Source: Haliclona indistincta (taxonomy: Eukaryota; Porifera; Demospongiae; Haplosclerida; Chalinidae). Taken from it: a stretch of 64,000 nucleotides of DNA. The stretch's first letter is position 1. Every line of letters starts with the position of its first letter. Location of the stretch: positions 1,978,631-2,042,630 of the forward strand of contig OZ024790.1 in NCBI GenBank assembly GCA_964017065.1, read 5' to 3'. Under the pieces are notes generated by a model that saw only the letters and a list, made by a program, of their open reading frames with translations, searched no databases and was not told the origin of the DNA. Of the stretch, positions 1 to 11,181 are shown in pieces. A program made the translations under genes and the position numbers.

Positions 1-251
1 CCAGCGTGTGATGTACTCTGTATTCGCATCTACCCGCGATTAATGATACACGGTTCCGCGGGCAAGTCAAAATTATCCCCGGGTTGCCTGCGAGTCTCCC
101 GCGGGTGTTGGTCCACTTTCTTGTGAGCGGTACTGTATATAATTCATGACCAGGCGAAACATCAGCGTTTGAACGCTAATACATTGTATGTAGCCGCCAT
201 CTTGTTTTCCCGTTCAACCCTACATAGGGAGTCACTACCGTGCCTCCCTAA
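1..251 (-). mobile_element. Helitron-like non-autonomous element, 3'-terminal fragment
   Basis: Read on the minus strand, 251 down to about 146 matches the left ends of the elements at 8847 and 44781 and the segment at about 3853. The terminal hairpin has a GGTA loop. It ends in CTAA at 251-248 in plus order and is followed by host T at 252. Similarity fades before position 146, so this is a truncated copy. Helitron affinity is inferred from the CTAA-T end and the hairpin. Confidence 0.55.
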
Positions 252-277
252 TAATATCACTCATACATGTATGTTGG

Positions 278-677
278 TAAGAAATAAAATGATTTCTAAC
301 GAAATCAAAAGGATGTAGGGATAAAGAGATCTCTTACTGGTCCACAATGTAAACCAACAAGGAGCAAGCATGGAATGCTAACACGATTGACTTGCTAACA
401 GACCATACATCCCTACATCAGTGGCTGTTGTGGCTGACTACAGCAGTTGCTAGTTGCTGTTGACTGACACCTGACATGCATTGAATTGAATTTAGCTTGT
501 GACGAAATATTGTATAGTCGAAACTACAGCCACTGATCGTGATGTAGGGATCTATGGTCTGTTAGCAAGTCAATCGTGTTAGCTTTACATGCTTGCTCCT
601 TGTTGGTTTACATTGTGGACCAGTGGTAGATTTCACAACCCTACAACCTTTTGATTTCGTTAGAAATCTTTTCAGAA
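278..677. mobile_element. Foldback (long-TIR) MITE, family M1, copy 1
   Basis: Two arms of roughly 150 bp are near-perfect reverse complements around a short unique centre. The outer edges are AT-rich (GATTTCTAACGAAATC and its complement). Each arm runs from a TGTAGGG motif to CCCTACATCA. Other copies lie at 3078, 9719 and 45626. This copy stands alone, without the larger composite. It carries no coding sequence. Confidence 0.75.
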
Positions 678-679
678 AA

Positions 680-1650
680 TAACTAGGCACCGAAGGTGCT
701 TATGCCTCGGTGGAATGTTATGCATACATGCCTGTCTGACTAAATATGCTGAACTGAAATACACAAGCAGTAAAGAAAGTCTGCTGTTGCTAGTTGAACA
801 CTATGCTAGTGGCTGACAACTTATAAAATGATTACGAAGTTCACAAATTAAAGTTTGTCATGCCTAATTTGCACCTCATGTGAGAGGCATTAAATCTGAC
901 ATGGTATTCAATATTGGCAAGGAACATTTTACATAATATTATACTAGTGAGATGTAAGGAGTAGAGAAAAGAAAATAAAGATACACAGTAAATTTAAACT
1001 GGAGCTGTTGTACCTTTCTGTACAGCAATCAACAATGCAGTACAATAGTTATGCAATCAGAAGCCAATCAGTGCTGACCACTAATTCAACTGGGCGTGTC
1101 TATATTGTTCAGGGCACAGCACGTACAACGAGCGAGATAGCTTGCTTACACAATTTCTTTAGACTTACGATGTAACCTATCAGCTTCTAGGCAGTCAACT
1201 GTGGATAGTTTTGTCTACGGAGAACTCCAGATCGCCAGCAACGGCCATCGATCGCGAGGTAAGCAAAGCTATAGCCTATACGCCATAACTCTAGAACGCA
1301 GCTTCATATACAAGTCTGCCGTGCTGTTCTGAAGTAAATGCGAACTCACTAGCTGTAAGGCAGCCAGCAATAGACAATTTTGTCGTTACATCAGCAACTA
1401 GATCGCCAGCCGGCGATCGCGAGGTAAACAATCACGCTATAACTCACGAACAGAGCCTTATAACCAAAATCCTTACAATTCATTTTCAAGCAAATATCGA
1501 CTTTAGGTTGTGTTGCACGTTTCAGCGCTTAGTTTTCAGCGAGCGACGAGAAATCCTGCCGACAGACAGACAGACAGACAGACAGATACATACACAAACG
1601 AACTACTGTATGCCTCGTGGCTCCGCCCACCGAGGCATAATAATAACTCA
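680..1650. mobile_element. Hairpin-ended repeat family R, copy 1
   Basis: The left end has a mini-hairpin GCACCGAAGGTGC followed by ATGCCTCGGTGG. The right end has a hairpin built on TATGCCTCG...CGAGGCATA and then AATAATAA, so the termini are short inverted repeats (ATGCCTCGGTGG and CCACCGAGGCAT). A short GACA run sits near 1561-1590. The same arrangement recurs at 28270-29044 and 58400-59140, with fragments at 30535-30612 and 35935-36010. Its class (MITE or SINE-like) is undecided. No coding sequence is supported. Confidence 0.6.
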
Positions 1651-1903
1651 CACAAAGTCTATCAATTTGCAATAAAGGAAGATATGTTCTGTAAACTCAT
1701 CTACATGTAACAAGTACTAAAGATTCAGTTATCCACACAACAAGAGACATGGTTTAGAGAAAATGAGATTCTATAGTCATGCTAGTATACTGGAAAGACA
1801 GAGACTATGTATTGGCCGGAAGAACTATATAAGCAATCACATAGTTCACAACACCCTTTACCAGAATAATAGTAAAACACTTTAGTTACTATACAAGACC
1901 CAC

Positions 1904-2689
1904 CTTGTCTGTGGCATTAACTTGAGCTGAGGTCTCCTCGACCAGGTATTGCATAACAGCTGTGTGACCCAATAAAGCAGCTCTCATTAGAGCAGTCTGT
2001 CCCCACTGCACATGAGAAGAGTGAGTGGATCAATGCAACACACTATTGTCACTAATATCTCAACCATTATTGACTATTAAGCATATCCTCACAAGCAGGC
2101 TCAAGCTCACACTGCTAGCACATGCACTGTGTTCATTATGTATTGCTGTTTATTAGTGATGAGCCAGCTGGTAGTGATGGATGGTGGCTATGCAGTGACC
2201 ACAGTCTATGAGCTCAACACCATTTCACTAACAAACAACAGAACTGCATGATCCATGTACTACCAGTGTAGCCATGACGATGAGCTGACACTGCATGATG
2301 TCGTGCTGTGGATGGACAGCAGTGGATCATGAAGCGTCCTCCTCCCAGTGGAATTAACATGCTCTCAGTAGCTGCTACCAGTACCTTTCCATGCATGTAC
2401 TGTTATGATACTAACATGGTAGTATGCATGCTAATATGACTCTTGGTATTCCAGGGAATGTGACACAAAGCAGTGTGTACCATGCTCTCTTACTGTGACA
2501 TTCTGGACTACACAACATTACCAGCTAGTGGTACACTACACCACTACATGTTCACACACACTCACAATGGACTAACTGATGGAGACTAACCTCAGAGGGA
2601 TTCTTCCAGTTAGGGTCTGCTCCTCTCTGGATTGCGGAGCGAGCTTCATCCAGTCTACCACCATAAGAAGCATCAAACAGCTCCCTCTC
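1904..2689 (-). pseudogene. Truncated ankyrin-repeat gene paralogue (two exons)
   Basis: Two exons are visible on the minus strand. 2689-2591 (99 nt) is bounded by CACACAG and GTTAGT; 2005-1904 (102 nt) is bounded by TGTGCAG and GTGGGT. They correspond to exons 2 and 3 of the intact ankyrin-Roc-COR-death gene (37303-37190 and 36377-36276) and share short peptides such as AIQRGADPNWKNP and YLVEETSAQVNATD. The first lacks five codons relative to its paralogue. The region that held exon 1 in the intact gene is replaced from 3071 onward by transposon sequence. No further exons are seen down to position 1, although the gene could continue outside the window. It is either a broken duplicate or a gene with an unseen start. 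Confidence 0.7.
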
Positions 2690-3070
2690 CTGTGTGAGTA
2701 TAGAGCACACAGAGCAGCACCACTGACAGAGGATCATACCAACACTCTCACACACCCTCTCCACACACTACTGTGCTCCTGCACTATAATACACAGTCCT
2801 AGCTACAAACAAGATCACAAGTGTTGTTACAGACTGATAGCAGCTACACACTTGAAACCCAATCACGTCCTCTCGTAGCCTGTCCTGGGACCAGCCACAC
2901 TCAACTATGCCAGTATCACAGTGTAAGAGACAAACAGAATGAGAACAATTTGAGAGATAAACCAAAATTATGATAATACAACTTGATCTCTACTACATTT
3001 TGATCCATAATTCATGATCAGATGAATCAGTAAATGTGTATAGTCGTCTTATCTCTACTCATAGCCTGTA

Positions 3071-4139
3071 AAGAAATTAAAAAGATTTCTATCGAAATCA
3101 AAAGGATGTAGGGTTGTGAAATCTACCACTGGTCAACAATGTAAACTAACAATGGAACAAGCATGGAATGGTAACACGATTGACTTGCTAACAGACCATA
3201 GATCCCTACATCAGTGGCTGCTGTGGTTGGCTACAGCTAGTTCGGCTAGTTGCTGTTGACTGACACCTGACGTGCATTCAGCTTGTGACAGCTTATGTAC
3301 AGCCACTGATGTAGGGATCTATGGTCTGTTAGCAAGTCAATCGTGTTACCATTCCATGCTTGTTCCTTGTTAGTTTACATTGTTGACCAGTGGTAGATTT
3401 CACAACCCTACATCCTTTTGATTTCGATAGAAATCTTTTTAATTTCTTGTTTGTGTCCTTTTTTCTTTTTCAGTGAAGTGCCGTTCAATATCATTCAATT
3501 ACTTTGCCATCTTTGTTTCCACTATTGGTTTGGTTTTCCTGTTGTTGATGGCTTTTCTTTATTATTAACAATTTTAAAGTTGTAGCTAAATAATTCTTAT
3601 GCTGTAGATATCAGCTCCCTTACGCATGCATGAATACAGTGATTACGAGCCCCGTCCACACTTGTTTACGGCGCGGTTATAATTATCTGGCAAGGCAGAA
3701 TGGTGATTCTGCGCTTGCTAGCTTACCCTTCTTCGAAGACTCCAGACAAATATGTGTTCTCCGTGATCTATACGGCGTGGCGATACTCAAGCTTGTGCTT
3801 GGTCACGTGCGCTAGCCACAGCTTGGTCACGTGCGTATTGCGCAATCACTATAATTAGGGAGGCACGGTAGTGACTCCCTATGTAGGGATGAACGAGAAA
3901 ACAAGATGGCGGCTACATACAATGTATTAGCGTTCAAACGCTGATATTTCGCCTGGTGTTGAATTTTATACGTCTTTAGACACTTAGATCTGCTCTCTGG
4001 CGTTGCCCCATCTTACAGTAGCAAGGAGATTGCTCGAAATTGTTACTAAAGTGACGAACCTGGAAACGGTGAAAATCGAGTTTCGTCATCTTCGTTTTCT
4101 TCTTTCTTTCTTCTTTATTTATTTCTTTCTTCTTTCTTT
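3071..4139. mobile_element. Rearranged Helitron-like composite with M1 foldback
   Basis: It contains an M1 foldback (about 3078-3440), then about 415 bp matching the middle of the element at 8847-10091 in reverse orientation, then from about 3853 the hairpin end of the same family in forward orientation, up to a TTTC-rich run. Relative to the intact copies the hairpin-end module is inverted. The left junction falls after A3070, where the paralogous locus reads GCCTGTA|TATATCCC at 37680. The open frame at 3630-3815 is repeat sequence shared with 9345-9536 and is not a gene. Confidence 0.6.
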
Positions 4140-4590
4140 CTAGTAGTAGTACTGTACAGTACAGTATGGGCTATAGTAGTAGTACTGTACAGTACAGTAT
4201 GGACTATAGTAGTAGTACTGTACAGTACAGTATGGACTATAGTAGTAGTTCTGTACAGTACAGTATGGACTATAGTAGTAGTACTGTACAGTACAGTATG
4301 GACTATAGTAGTAGTACTGTACAGTACAGTATGGACTATAGTAGTAGTACTGTACAGTACAGTATGGACTATAGTAGTAGTACTGTACAGTACAGTATGG
4401 ACTATAGTAGTAGTACTGTACAGTACAGTATGGGCTATAGTAGTAGTACTGTACAGTACAGTATGGACTATAGTAGTAGTACTGTACAGTACTGTATGGA
4501 CTATAGTAGTAGTACTGTACAGTACAGTATGGACTATAGTAGTAGTACTGTACAGTACAGTATGGACTATAGTAGTAGTACTACACAGTG
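4140..4590. repeat. 33-bp minisatellite, about 13.5 units
   Basis: Tandem 33-bp units contain the 12-bp palindrome TACTGTACAGTA and the run TAGTAGTAGTACT. Because 33 is divisible by three, several frames stay open on both strands and give meaningless 11-residue repeat ORFs. The same array occurs at 37978-38455, again next to a PTB-gene 3' end. Confidence 0.95.
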
Positions 4591-4860
4591 TAACATAGTA
4601 ACACATTACTGTTAGTTTAAGTACATCTGGAGCTGCTGTTGCAGTAGATAACATCATAAGCTGTGCAGTAGTAGTCAAGAGTGAAGCAGCTTTGAACAGC
4701 TGTGGTATCTCCTGTCTCCCCACGGTGTATCGGACTACTAGAACTCATAATAGCAAATATTAACATGTCCAATAATGAAACACACAACTAATAACCAGGT
4801 TAATGCTGTTGTTGCTATGGTACTAGTGTCTATTACTGCTAACATGATGTGGCTAGTTAA

Positions 4861-7800
4861 TTACAGCCATTGTCCCTTGGTCTCATCATCAAACCCTATC
4901 CATCCAGTCTGAGCTGGTGCTGGAGGATTACTGGAAGGAGCCGCTCCAGCAAAGCTGTCACCAAACCCTCCTCCTCCTGCTGCGGTGTAGCTGCCTGCTG
5001 CTGAGGCTTTTAGGAGATGAAAAGTTAAAATCATCGTAAATTTCTTCGACGCCACCAAATGCTGTGTTGAATCCAGTGGATGGACTAGTTGTCACTGCGG
5101 GAGGAGGAGGAGGCTGGGCGGCTATGCCAAAGGGATCATTACCAGGAACAGGAGGGAGTGGTCTGTCCTTTACTGATGCCAGTTTATTCATTGAGACGTA
5201 TTGCTTGGATTCGTTCTTGACAGGAGGAGCAGGAGGAGGTGTAGCTGGGGAGAGCTCAGGTGCGTTCTTCTTGGCTATATCAAGGAGGTCAGCAAAGGCA
5301 TCACCCTTGGGTGGAGGACCAGGAGGTGGAGCAGGGATAGAGGAAGCTGGCTGTAGAGGTTGGGAGAATGCCATGAAGCTTTCTGACCCGGGTGAGCTGA
5401 GAAGGTCAGGTGCTGCTTGCTGTTGTGGTTGCTGGAACATGCCTACTGGCTGCTGCTGCTGGAATGGACCTTAATTGTGGATAGCCCATTGGTTGTCCCA
5501 TACCAGAGACCATTGGTTGAGTACCAAACGGTTGACCAAATGATCATGATGCCATTGCTGAGAGGGCTGCTGCGGAAATTGAAATGGTGGTGGACTTGCT
5601 AGAACGTTCTCTAGATCCATGGAAATATTTGGCTCTAGTGAGGTAGAAGTGTTGTAGGATGGGTTAGTGTACTCTGCTGACACTCCTAAATTAAATGTAG
5701 ATGGTGACTGTGGCTGGGAAGCAAATGGGTTGAGCTGGAGAGATATTGACTCTTGTGGGTTGCCTGAAGCTGGCGTGGAGGTGAAGGGAGATGATGTCTG
5801 CGCCTCTGTAGTGTCAAATTAGTCCATGCTGTTGGAGACGGAAGATCAAGAGAAAGCAGCTCATCAGAAAACGTTCCACTAGAGTTGAGTTTTCTACTCT
5901 TATCAGGAATAGAATAAAGCTCACTGGATGCTTGTCCTCCACTAGTGTCTAGAATATGATCCTAACAATGAATAATCAAAATGAAATATTCATAGATGTT
6001 ACTATTCACGGTTTACCTTAGCAATATCATCAAGCTCATTCTCTAGTTTACTCCATTCATCAAGTGCTCTTTGTCTTCGTTCCTGTAAAATCACATAGAA
6101 CAAAAACAAACGCCACTATTAAATTTAAAGATGGTATTCTTCACATAAATTTAATACAATTATTATGCACAGAGACGTACCATTAAGCCACCGTAGGATT
6201 TTATTTTTTCATGGCACAAAAATTCATATTGTAAATAAGTTATTATTTCGCTGGACCTAACTTTGTTGTTTGAACAGAAAAGTTAATTGTACTTTTAAAT
6301 CGGCTATTTTAAATAGTAGTTTTTTTTTCAGGAATTAATGGGAATTTGGACACCTCACATCAAAGTGAATAATTTAATTTTCGTGACTGCTTTCCTTGTA
6401 GTGGATTTGATAGAATTAACTCTACCTTCATTACTGATTTGTGAAACACCGATCAGTAAGGTAACTAACTCACGTCAGTATTAAGAGGTGCTGTTGATAG
6501 CTGCTGTTGTGGAGGAGGAGGATCGTCCTGCACTATCAGTGGCTCCGGCTCAGTAATTGACTACCTAGGAGGGCCGACTGGAGGAGGGTTCTGCATGTTA
6601 GTGAAAGAGATGTGTATTCTACACATTACGTGAGTCTAATGCTCTTCTTCTTGATGAACTTCAAATGCCAGAGCAGCATGATATTCAGGAGGGGCTTCTA
6701 GTCCACCCACTACCTTAGCTGAAAGAAGAAAGCATCGTTTTACATTTGAAAAACTTTACAGTTATGTTCATGTGTTAAGGTGGCGGGTGCGCATGAATAT
6801 CATTATAAGCCTGACTTTTTGTTAACTGTTTTTCTCTACTTATCTGCAGGCCAGAAGCTGCAAACTTGCACTACACAGTTGTTTTATGATATACTCACTG
6901 TTTATGAACGGTTTTTAGCGATAAAACGCACAGCAGCGCTTGTTCACGACGGGCAGCGCGACGGCTCCTATTGTACCACTTTACTCGAGCGTCCTAGGTC
7001 CTGCAACGCTACAGATCGCCACAGAGCTTTCTCATACCATCGACATGATCACCTAGTATCCCTTTTTCGATATTCGATTCCTAAGTAAAAAAAAATAATA
7101 ATAACCCTGGATCACCAAACTCTAGCATTAAAGTATGCACGCCTACAATACGCAACTTTTTATGAACCATTTCGTGCTCACATCGTGTTTGCAATTCCAG
7201 CGCTCAAGCGCCTAGACTGTTCATACGTGTCTTCTCCAGGTGACCAAGTATGCTTTTTGCTGTTTTCTGCCCGTGGCGCGAGTTATGGCTGCTGAAGTTC
7301 TGCGTGGGCGTATGCGTTTGCCAGTTTTACTTACTTAGGAATCGAATATCGAAAAAGGGATACTAGGTGATCATGTCGATGGTATGAGAAAGCTCTGTGG
7401 CGATCTGTAGCGTTGCAGGACCTAGGACGCTCGAGTAAAGTGGTACAATAGGCGCCGTCGCGCTGCCCGCGTCGTGAACAAGCGCTGCTGTGCGTTTTAT
7501 CGCTAAAAACCGTTCATAAACAGTGAGTATATCATAAAACAACTGTGTAGTGCAAGTTTGCAGCTTCTGGCCTGCAGATAAGTAGAGAAAAACAGTCAAC
7601 AAAAAGTCAGGCTTATAATGATATTGAATACAAGCCTTTTTTTCCTTCAGTAGTACTGGATGGAAGTGATTAAATATTTGTTAACTGTGTATGAGTAGCT
7701 ACAAAGCTCACGTGCTGGTGTATTAGCTGCTGCCTCAGTTGCTGCAGCAGCTGCAGCAGCCTCTTGTTCTCTTCGTTCTCTGACCCTCTTCTTAGCCTCT

Positions 7801-8395
7801 TTGAGACGGAACATTAAATCGAACAGTTCCTTTGACGACTGATTGAACTGTATTGCCTATACACAGATAACAATAGACTGTGAGTAATCCATTGATTATA
7901 TTAAGTTCAAAGGTCATAATTTGAGTCAAACATTAATTTTGTTGTTCAGCAAAATATTAGTTTGTTTAAGGGAAATTTGAACTGTAATTCAATATCAGAC
8001 ATGTTTATTCATTGTTGGGTGCTGCGATACAAACAAATAAATTTGCTACTCCACAATATTAACATTAATTATTTTTAGTTCAGTATGCATTGTGACAGAC
8101 TTACCACTTGTCTCTCTGCCTTGAAGGCATATAGTTTGAGACCAGATGTGGACTCTGTTGTCATCACAACCACACCAAAGTAGCAGATGTCATTAGGGTC
8201 ATGTGACAAGTGTGACACCTTCGATATAGCAACACCTAAAAATGAGAAAAAATAAGTTCATACATATAAAATTATGAATACAAGTACATGTACGTATGCA
8301 TGCGTGCGTACCTACTTGAGTGGTTGATTATGTACTTTACTATTATGCTCAGCAAATGAGTCAATCCCTGTGTTGAGTCTTAGTATAGCCTATTG
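4861..8395 (-). pseudogene. PTB-domain adaptor gene copy A, decayed
   Basis: Minus-strand exon remnants with splice signals: about 8390-8328; 8237-8103 (PTB strands, VAISKVSHLSHDP, LKLYAFKAERQ); 7855-7707 (PTB C-terminal helix QFNQSSKELFDLMFRL plus a charged, Ala-rich stretch); about 6721-6648; 6585-6481 (Pro-rich); 6085-6019 (RALDEWSKLENELDDIAK); and a long C-terminal exon 5960-4861 rich in Pro/Gln with DPFG-type motifs. This suggests a Dab/ARH/CED-6-like endocytic adaptor. Lesions compared with copy B: an in-frame TAG near 6565, a 1-nt deletion near 5815, and 4- and 5-nt insertions near 5472 and 5545. A 0.85-kb MITE sits in the intron at 6780-7630. The assignment rests on PTB-like pattern and composition, not on a search. 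Confidence 0.65.
6780..7630. mobile_element. Long-TIR MITE (about 290-bp arms) in PTB copy A
   Basis: Sequence 6788-7088 is the near-exact reverse complement of 7338-7622, with about 250 bp of unique sequence between. The homologous intron in copy B (around 17850) lacks it, giving an approximate empty site. The similar ORFs at 6780-7088 (+) and 7363-7602 (-) are simply the two arms read outward and have no coding support. Confidence 0.8.
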
Positions 8396-8429
8396 GGCAT
8401 AAAAAAATAATTAAAGCATCAGTTGTACA

Positions 8430-8846
8430 GTGTTAGAGTGAATTTAAGCAGCTTTGAGCTGTGTAGATACAAACACACGATAGTCAGTAGACAATGACAA
8501 TCTTAGTACATGTCCATCAACACAACTAATAACCAGCTAGTGTTGTTGCTATGATACCCATCTGATCCAGCTTGCTGTCATCAAACCCTCCTCCTAGCCT
8601 GCTGCTGCTGTATGTGTAGCTATCTGCAGTTGTGGCTACTGAGCTGGGTTAATACGAGATGAATACAACAAGACAGCAATGAGCTAACCTTTACTCATAA
8701 TCATCATAGATCATAACCTGACCTGCATCATTGGATGCTGTGTTGAACCCATTAGTGACTATAGCTCAATATGTGTTTGTTGTTGTCAGTAGATCAGTTA
8801 GTGTAGACCCACTACCATCACTGCAGCTGGTACATGACCTAGTGTA
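8430..8846 (-). pseudogene. Relic of PTB-gene 3' exon
   Basis: This is a degenerate minus-strand copy of the PTB-gene C-terminal exon. It shares stretches such as TGAATGCTGTGTTGAACCC-like sequence and the GAGCTGxTG Gln/Pro region with 4900-5100, but has no usable frame. A sister relic lies at 21010-21481. It ends where the Helitron-like element begins. Confidence 0.5.
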
Positions 8847-9095
8847 TTAGGGAGACACGGTAGTGTCTCCCTATGTAGGGTTGAACGAGAAAACAAGATG
8901 GCGGCTACATACAATGTATTAGCGATCAAACGCTGATATTTCGCCTGGTGATGAATTTTATACGTCCAAAGACACTTAAATCTGCTATCTGGCGTTGCCC
9001 CATCTTACAGTAGCAAGGAGATTGCTCGAGATTGTTACTAAAGTGACGAACCTGGAAACGGTGAAAATCGAGTTTCGTCATCTTCGTTTTCTTCT

Positions 9096-9136
<41 letters not shown>

Positions 9137-10091
9137 AGCGCGCCTAGCGCCTTTATGCGAGCAGTGAAGAGACCAAAACACCCACGAACAGTCGTGAAAT
9201 TATCCTGGCAGGTGCCTTTTGAACTTAGTTTTTAGCGAAACGGCGATATAAATTCCGCGACTTCTCGATCGTGATCCATTGTCAGCTAAGTGTTAGACGC
9301 CATTAATAATGTGATTGCGCAATACGCACGTGACCAAGCTGTGGTTAGCGCACGTGACCAAGCACAAGCTTGAGTATCGCCACGCCGTATAGATCACGGA
9401 GAACACATATTTGTCTGGAGTCTTCGAAGAACGGTAAGCTAGCAAGCGCAGAATCACCATTCTGCCTTGCCAGATAATTATAACCGCCGTAAACAAGTGT
9501 GGGCGGGGCTCGTATGCACTGTATGTATTCATACATGCGTAGGCGAGCTGATATCTACAGCATAAGAATTATTTAGCTACAAGTTTAAAATTGTTAATAA
9601 TAAAGAAAAGTCATCAACAACAGGAAAACCAAACCAATGGTGGAAACAAAGATGGCACAGTAATTGCATGATATTGAACTGCACTTCACTGAAAAAGAAA
9701 AAAAGGACACAAACAAGAAAATTAAAAAGATTTCTATCGAAATCAAAAGGATGTAGGGTTGTGAAATCTACCACTGGTCAACAATGTAAACTAACAAGGA
9801 ACAAGCATGAAATGGTAACACGATTGACTTGCTAACAGACCATAGATCCCTACATCAGTGGCTGTACATAAGCTGTCACAAGCTGAATTCACGTCAGGTG
9901 TCAGTCAACAGCAACTAGCCGAACTAGCTATAGCCAACCACAGCAGCCACTGATGTAGGGATCTATGGTCTGTTAGCAAGTCAATCGTGGTACCATTTCA
10001 TGCTTGTTCCTTGTTAGTTTACATTGTTGACCAGTGGTAGATTTCACAACCCTACATCCTTTTGATTTCGATAGAAATCTTTTTAATTTTC
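8847..10091 (-). mobile_element. Helitron-like non-autonomous element, complete copy with empty site
   Basis: The element sits between A8846 and T10092. The paralogous locus at 21471-21490 reads GTGTA|TGGTATG without it, so it inserted into an AT dinucleotide with no target duplication. On the minus strand it begins GAAAATTAAAAAG (inside an M1 foldback, 10091-9719) and ends with a hairpin GGGAGACAC-GGTA-GTGTCTCCC and CTAA, followed by host T. It includes a TTTC microsatellite near 9100-9135. A^T insertion, no duplication and a CTRR-type end fit Helitrons; the 5' end is not canonical TC. The ORFs at 9293-9536 are not credible genes. Confidence 0.65.
9719..10091. mobile_element. Foldback M1, copy 3
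   Basis: Its arms (about 155 bp each) pair around a short centre near 9870-9945. It forms one end of the Helitron-like composite. Arm-specific variants such as CATGAAATGG are mirrored in the opposite arm. Confidence 0.75.
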
Positions 10092-10719
10092 TGGTATGAG
10101 CTACTGTCATCACCTACTGTGAGTGTGCAGTGCTATCCACTACCAGCATCAGCTCTAACCAACCAATTCCTGCACTACTGCAGTGTATTCCAGCTCATCA
10201 TCAAGAACTATGCATGGTTTGTGCATGGTATGATTGTAGTACACAATGACATGATCAATCCAAGCTAGTCAGTATCTGATCACACTGCAGTACATCATAA
10301 TAGTTACAAACCACATGATTTTACTGCAGTGCTGTGTCTTGATTCAGTACTAGTGAGTATGAGTGAATGCTGTCTTGTTATGAGTGAGTGTTTGTACTCA
10401 TCATCAGCTATACTGTATCAGTACATGACTTAACACATTATGAAGCATCTCTTACTATAGTATCATGATACCACACTGTACCCACCCATCACTGAAGACT
10501 ATGACTACTCATTCATCTCAACTTCATGAAAAATCAAATTCATTTCAAATTCCATACAATAAAATTAAAAATAATGTTCAATTCCACCATGTAACGATAA
10601 GGAGAAAGGGTAAAAATTGTATTAAATAAAATTGAAAGTAGAATGCACAAGTCAAAAAGTAACTACTCACATAATGTATTGCGAATATAAGTATTCTGAA
10701 TAGTGTCACTCAGTTCCTC
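10092..10719. other. Non-coding, partly duplicated flank
   Basis: Positions 10093-10360 are a close direct copy of 21482-21760, downstream of the shared PTB relic. The remainder to 10719 shows no exon or repeat that I can support. The 68-codon frame at 10062-10268 starts inside the transposon and is not credible. Confidence 0.6.
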
Positions 10720-10944
10720 TTAACCTACATAGTTAGATCGTAGCACAGCGACAAGAGTGGCCCAGTTGGCTGGGCTCTGTGGAGTAGACTGCTGCTGCCA
10801 ACATGTGAACACATCACTAAAGCACTCAAGAGGATCGGCAAGGCGATGCTTCTCAATACCATCAAAAACACCCATACTGATCCCAAGAGACACACCCACT
10901 CTCCTCCACTTGGCAGGTATCTTGGTAGCTACTGCTTCCATAAA
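10720..10944 (-). CDS. Orphan terminal exon encoding a death domain
   Basis: From an acceptor (ATTCCAG, exon start 10944) the frame runs 74 codons to a stop at 10722-10720. The peptide has the spacing of a death-fold domain: IPAKWRRVGVSLGI, then a VFDGIEKHR helix, WQQQ, and a final NWATLVAVLRS helix. It parallels the death-domain exon of the Roc gene at 25288-25017 (DWKELGLQLGL, WLQQQ, WSVLRNALKQIG) but is clearly diverged. No partner exon was found immediately upstream. It may be a terminal exon of a broken gene or part of one whose other exons are lost in the repeats. Confidence 0.55.
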   Translation of the reverse strand, partial: FMEAVATKIPAKWRRVGVSLGISMGVFDGIEKHRLADPLECFSDVFTCWQQQSTPQSPANWATLVAVLRSNYVG

Positions 10945-10959
10945 CTGGAATCGTGATAC

Positions 10960-11126
10960 TGTGTGCGATAGGAGTGCTACAGCATGATAAACAAAAGTGC
11001 TGGAGTCCGAAATGTATTTAGCTCGGTTCATATTGAAAGGGGGCGGGGCTTCAGGTGCGCCGAGCTAATACATTTCGGACTCCAGCACTTTTGTTTATCA
11101 TGCTGTAGCACTCCTATCGCACATAT
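10960..11126. repeat. Inverted repeat with 66-bp arms
   Basis: 10960-11025 and 11060-11126 are near-perfect reverse complements around a G-rich 33-nt centre. The left arm is intron sequence directly upstream of the orphan death-domain exon, so this looks like a local inverted duplication. Confidence 0.85.
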
Positions 11127-11181
11127 TACTGAGTTAGATAACAATGTATCTGCACACCAAGTTTTATGAAGCTCATACACT

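Noticed and set aside
3630..3815. Conserved 61-63-codon ORF also at 9345-9536
   Set aside because: Part of the Helitron-like composite; similarity is repeat homology and the frame is not kept at 45200-45450.
4115..4723. Long repeat-protein ORFs over the 33-bp arrays (also 37968-38461)
   Set aside because: Open frames on both strands follow from a repeat unit divisible by three; no composition or splice support.
5064..5474. Gly-rich plus-strand ORFs here and at 13236-13702 and 38926-39346
   Set aside because: Antisense shadows of the Pro-rich PTB-gene tail; exon signals are on the minus strand.
6780..7602. Two similar ORFs on opposite strands suggesting a conserved gene
   Set aside because: They are the two arms of a long inverted repeat and therefore identical by structure.
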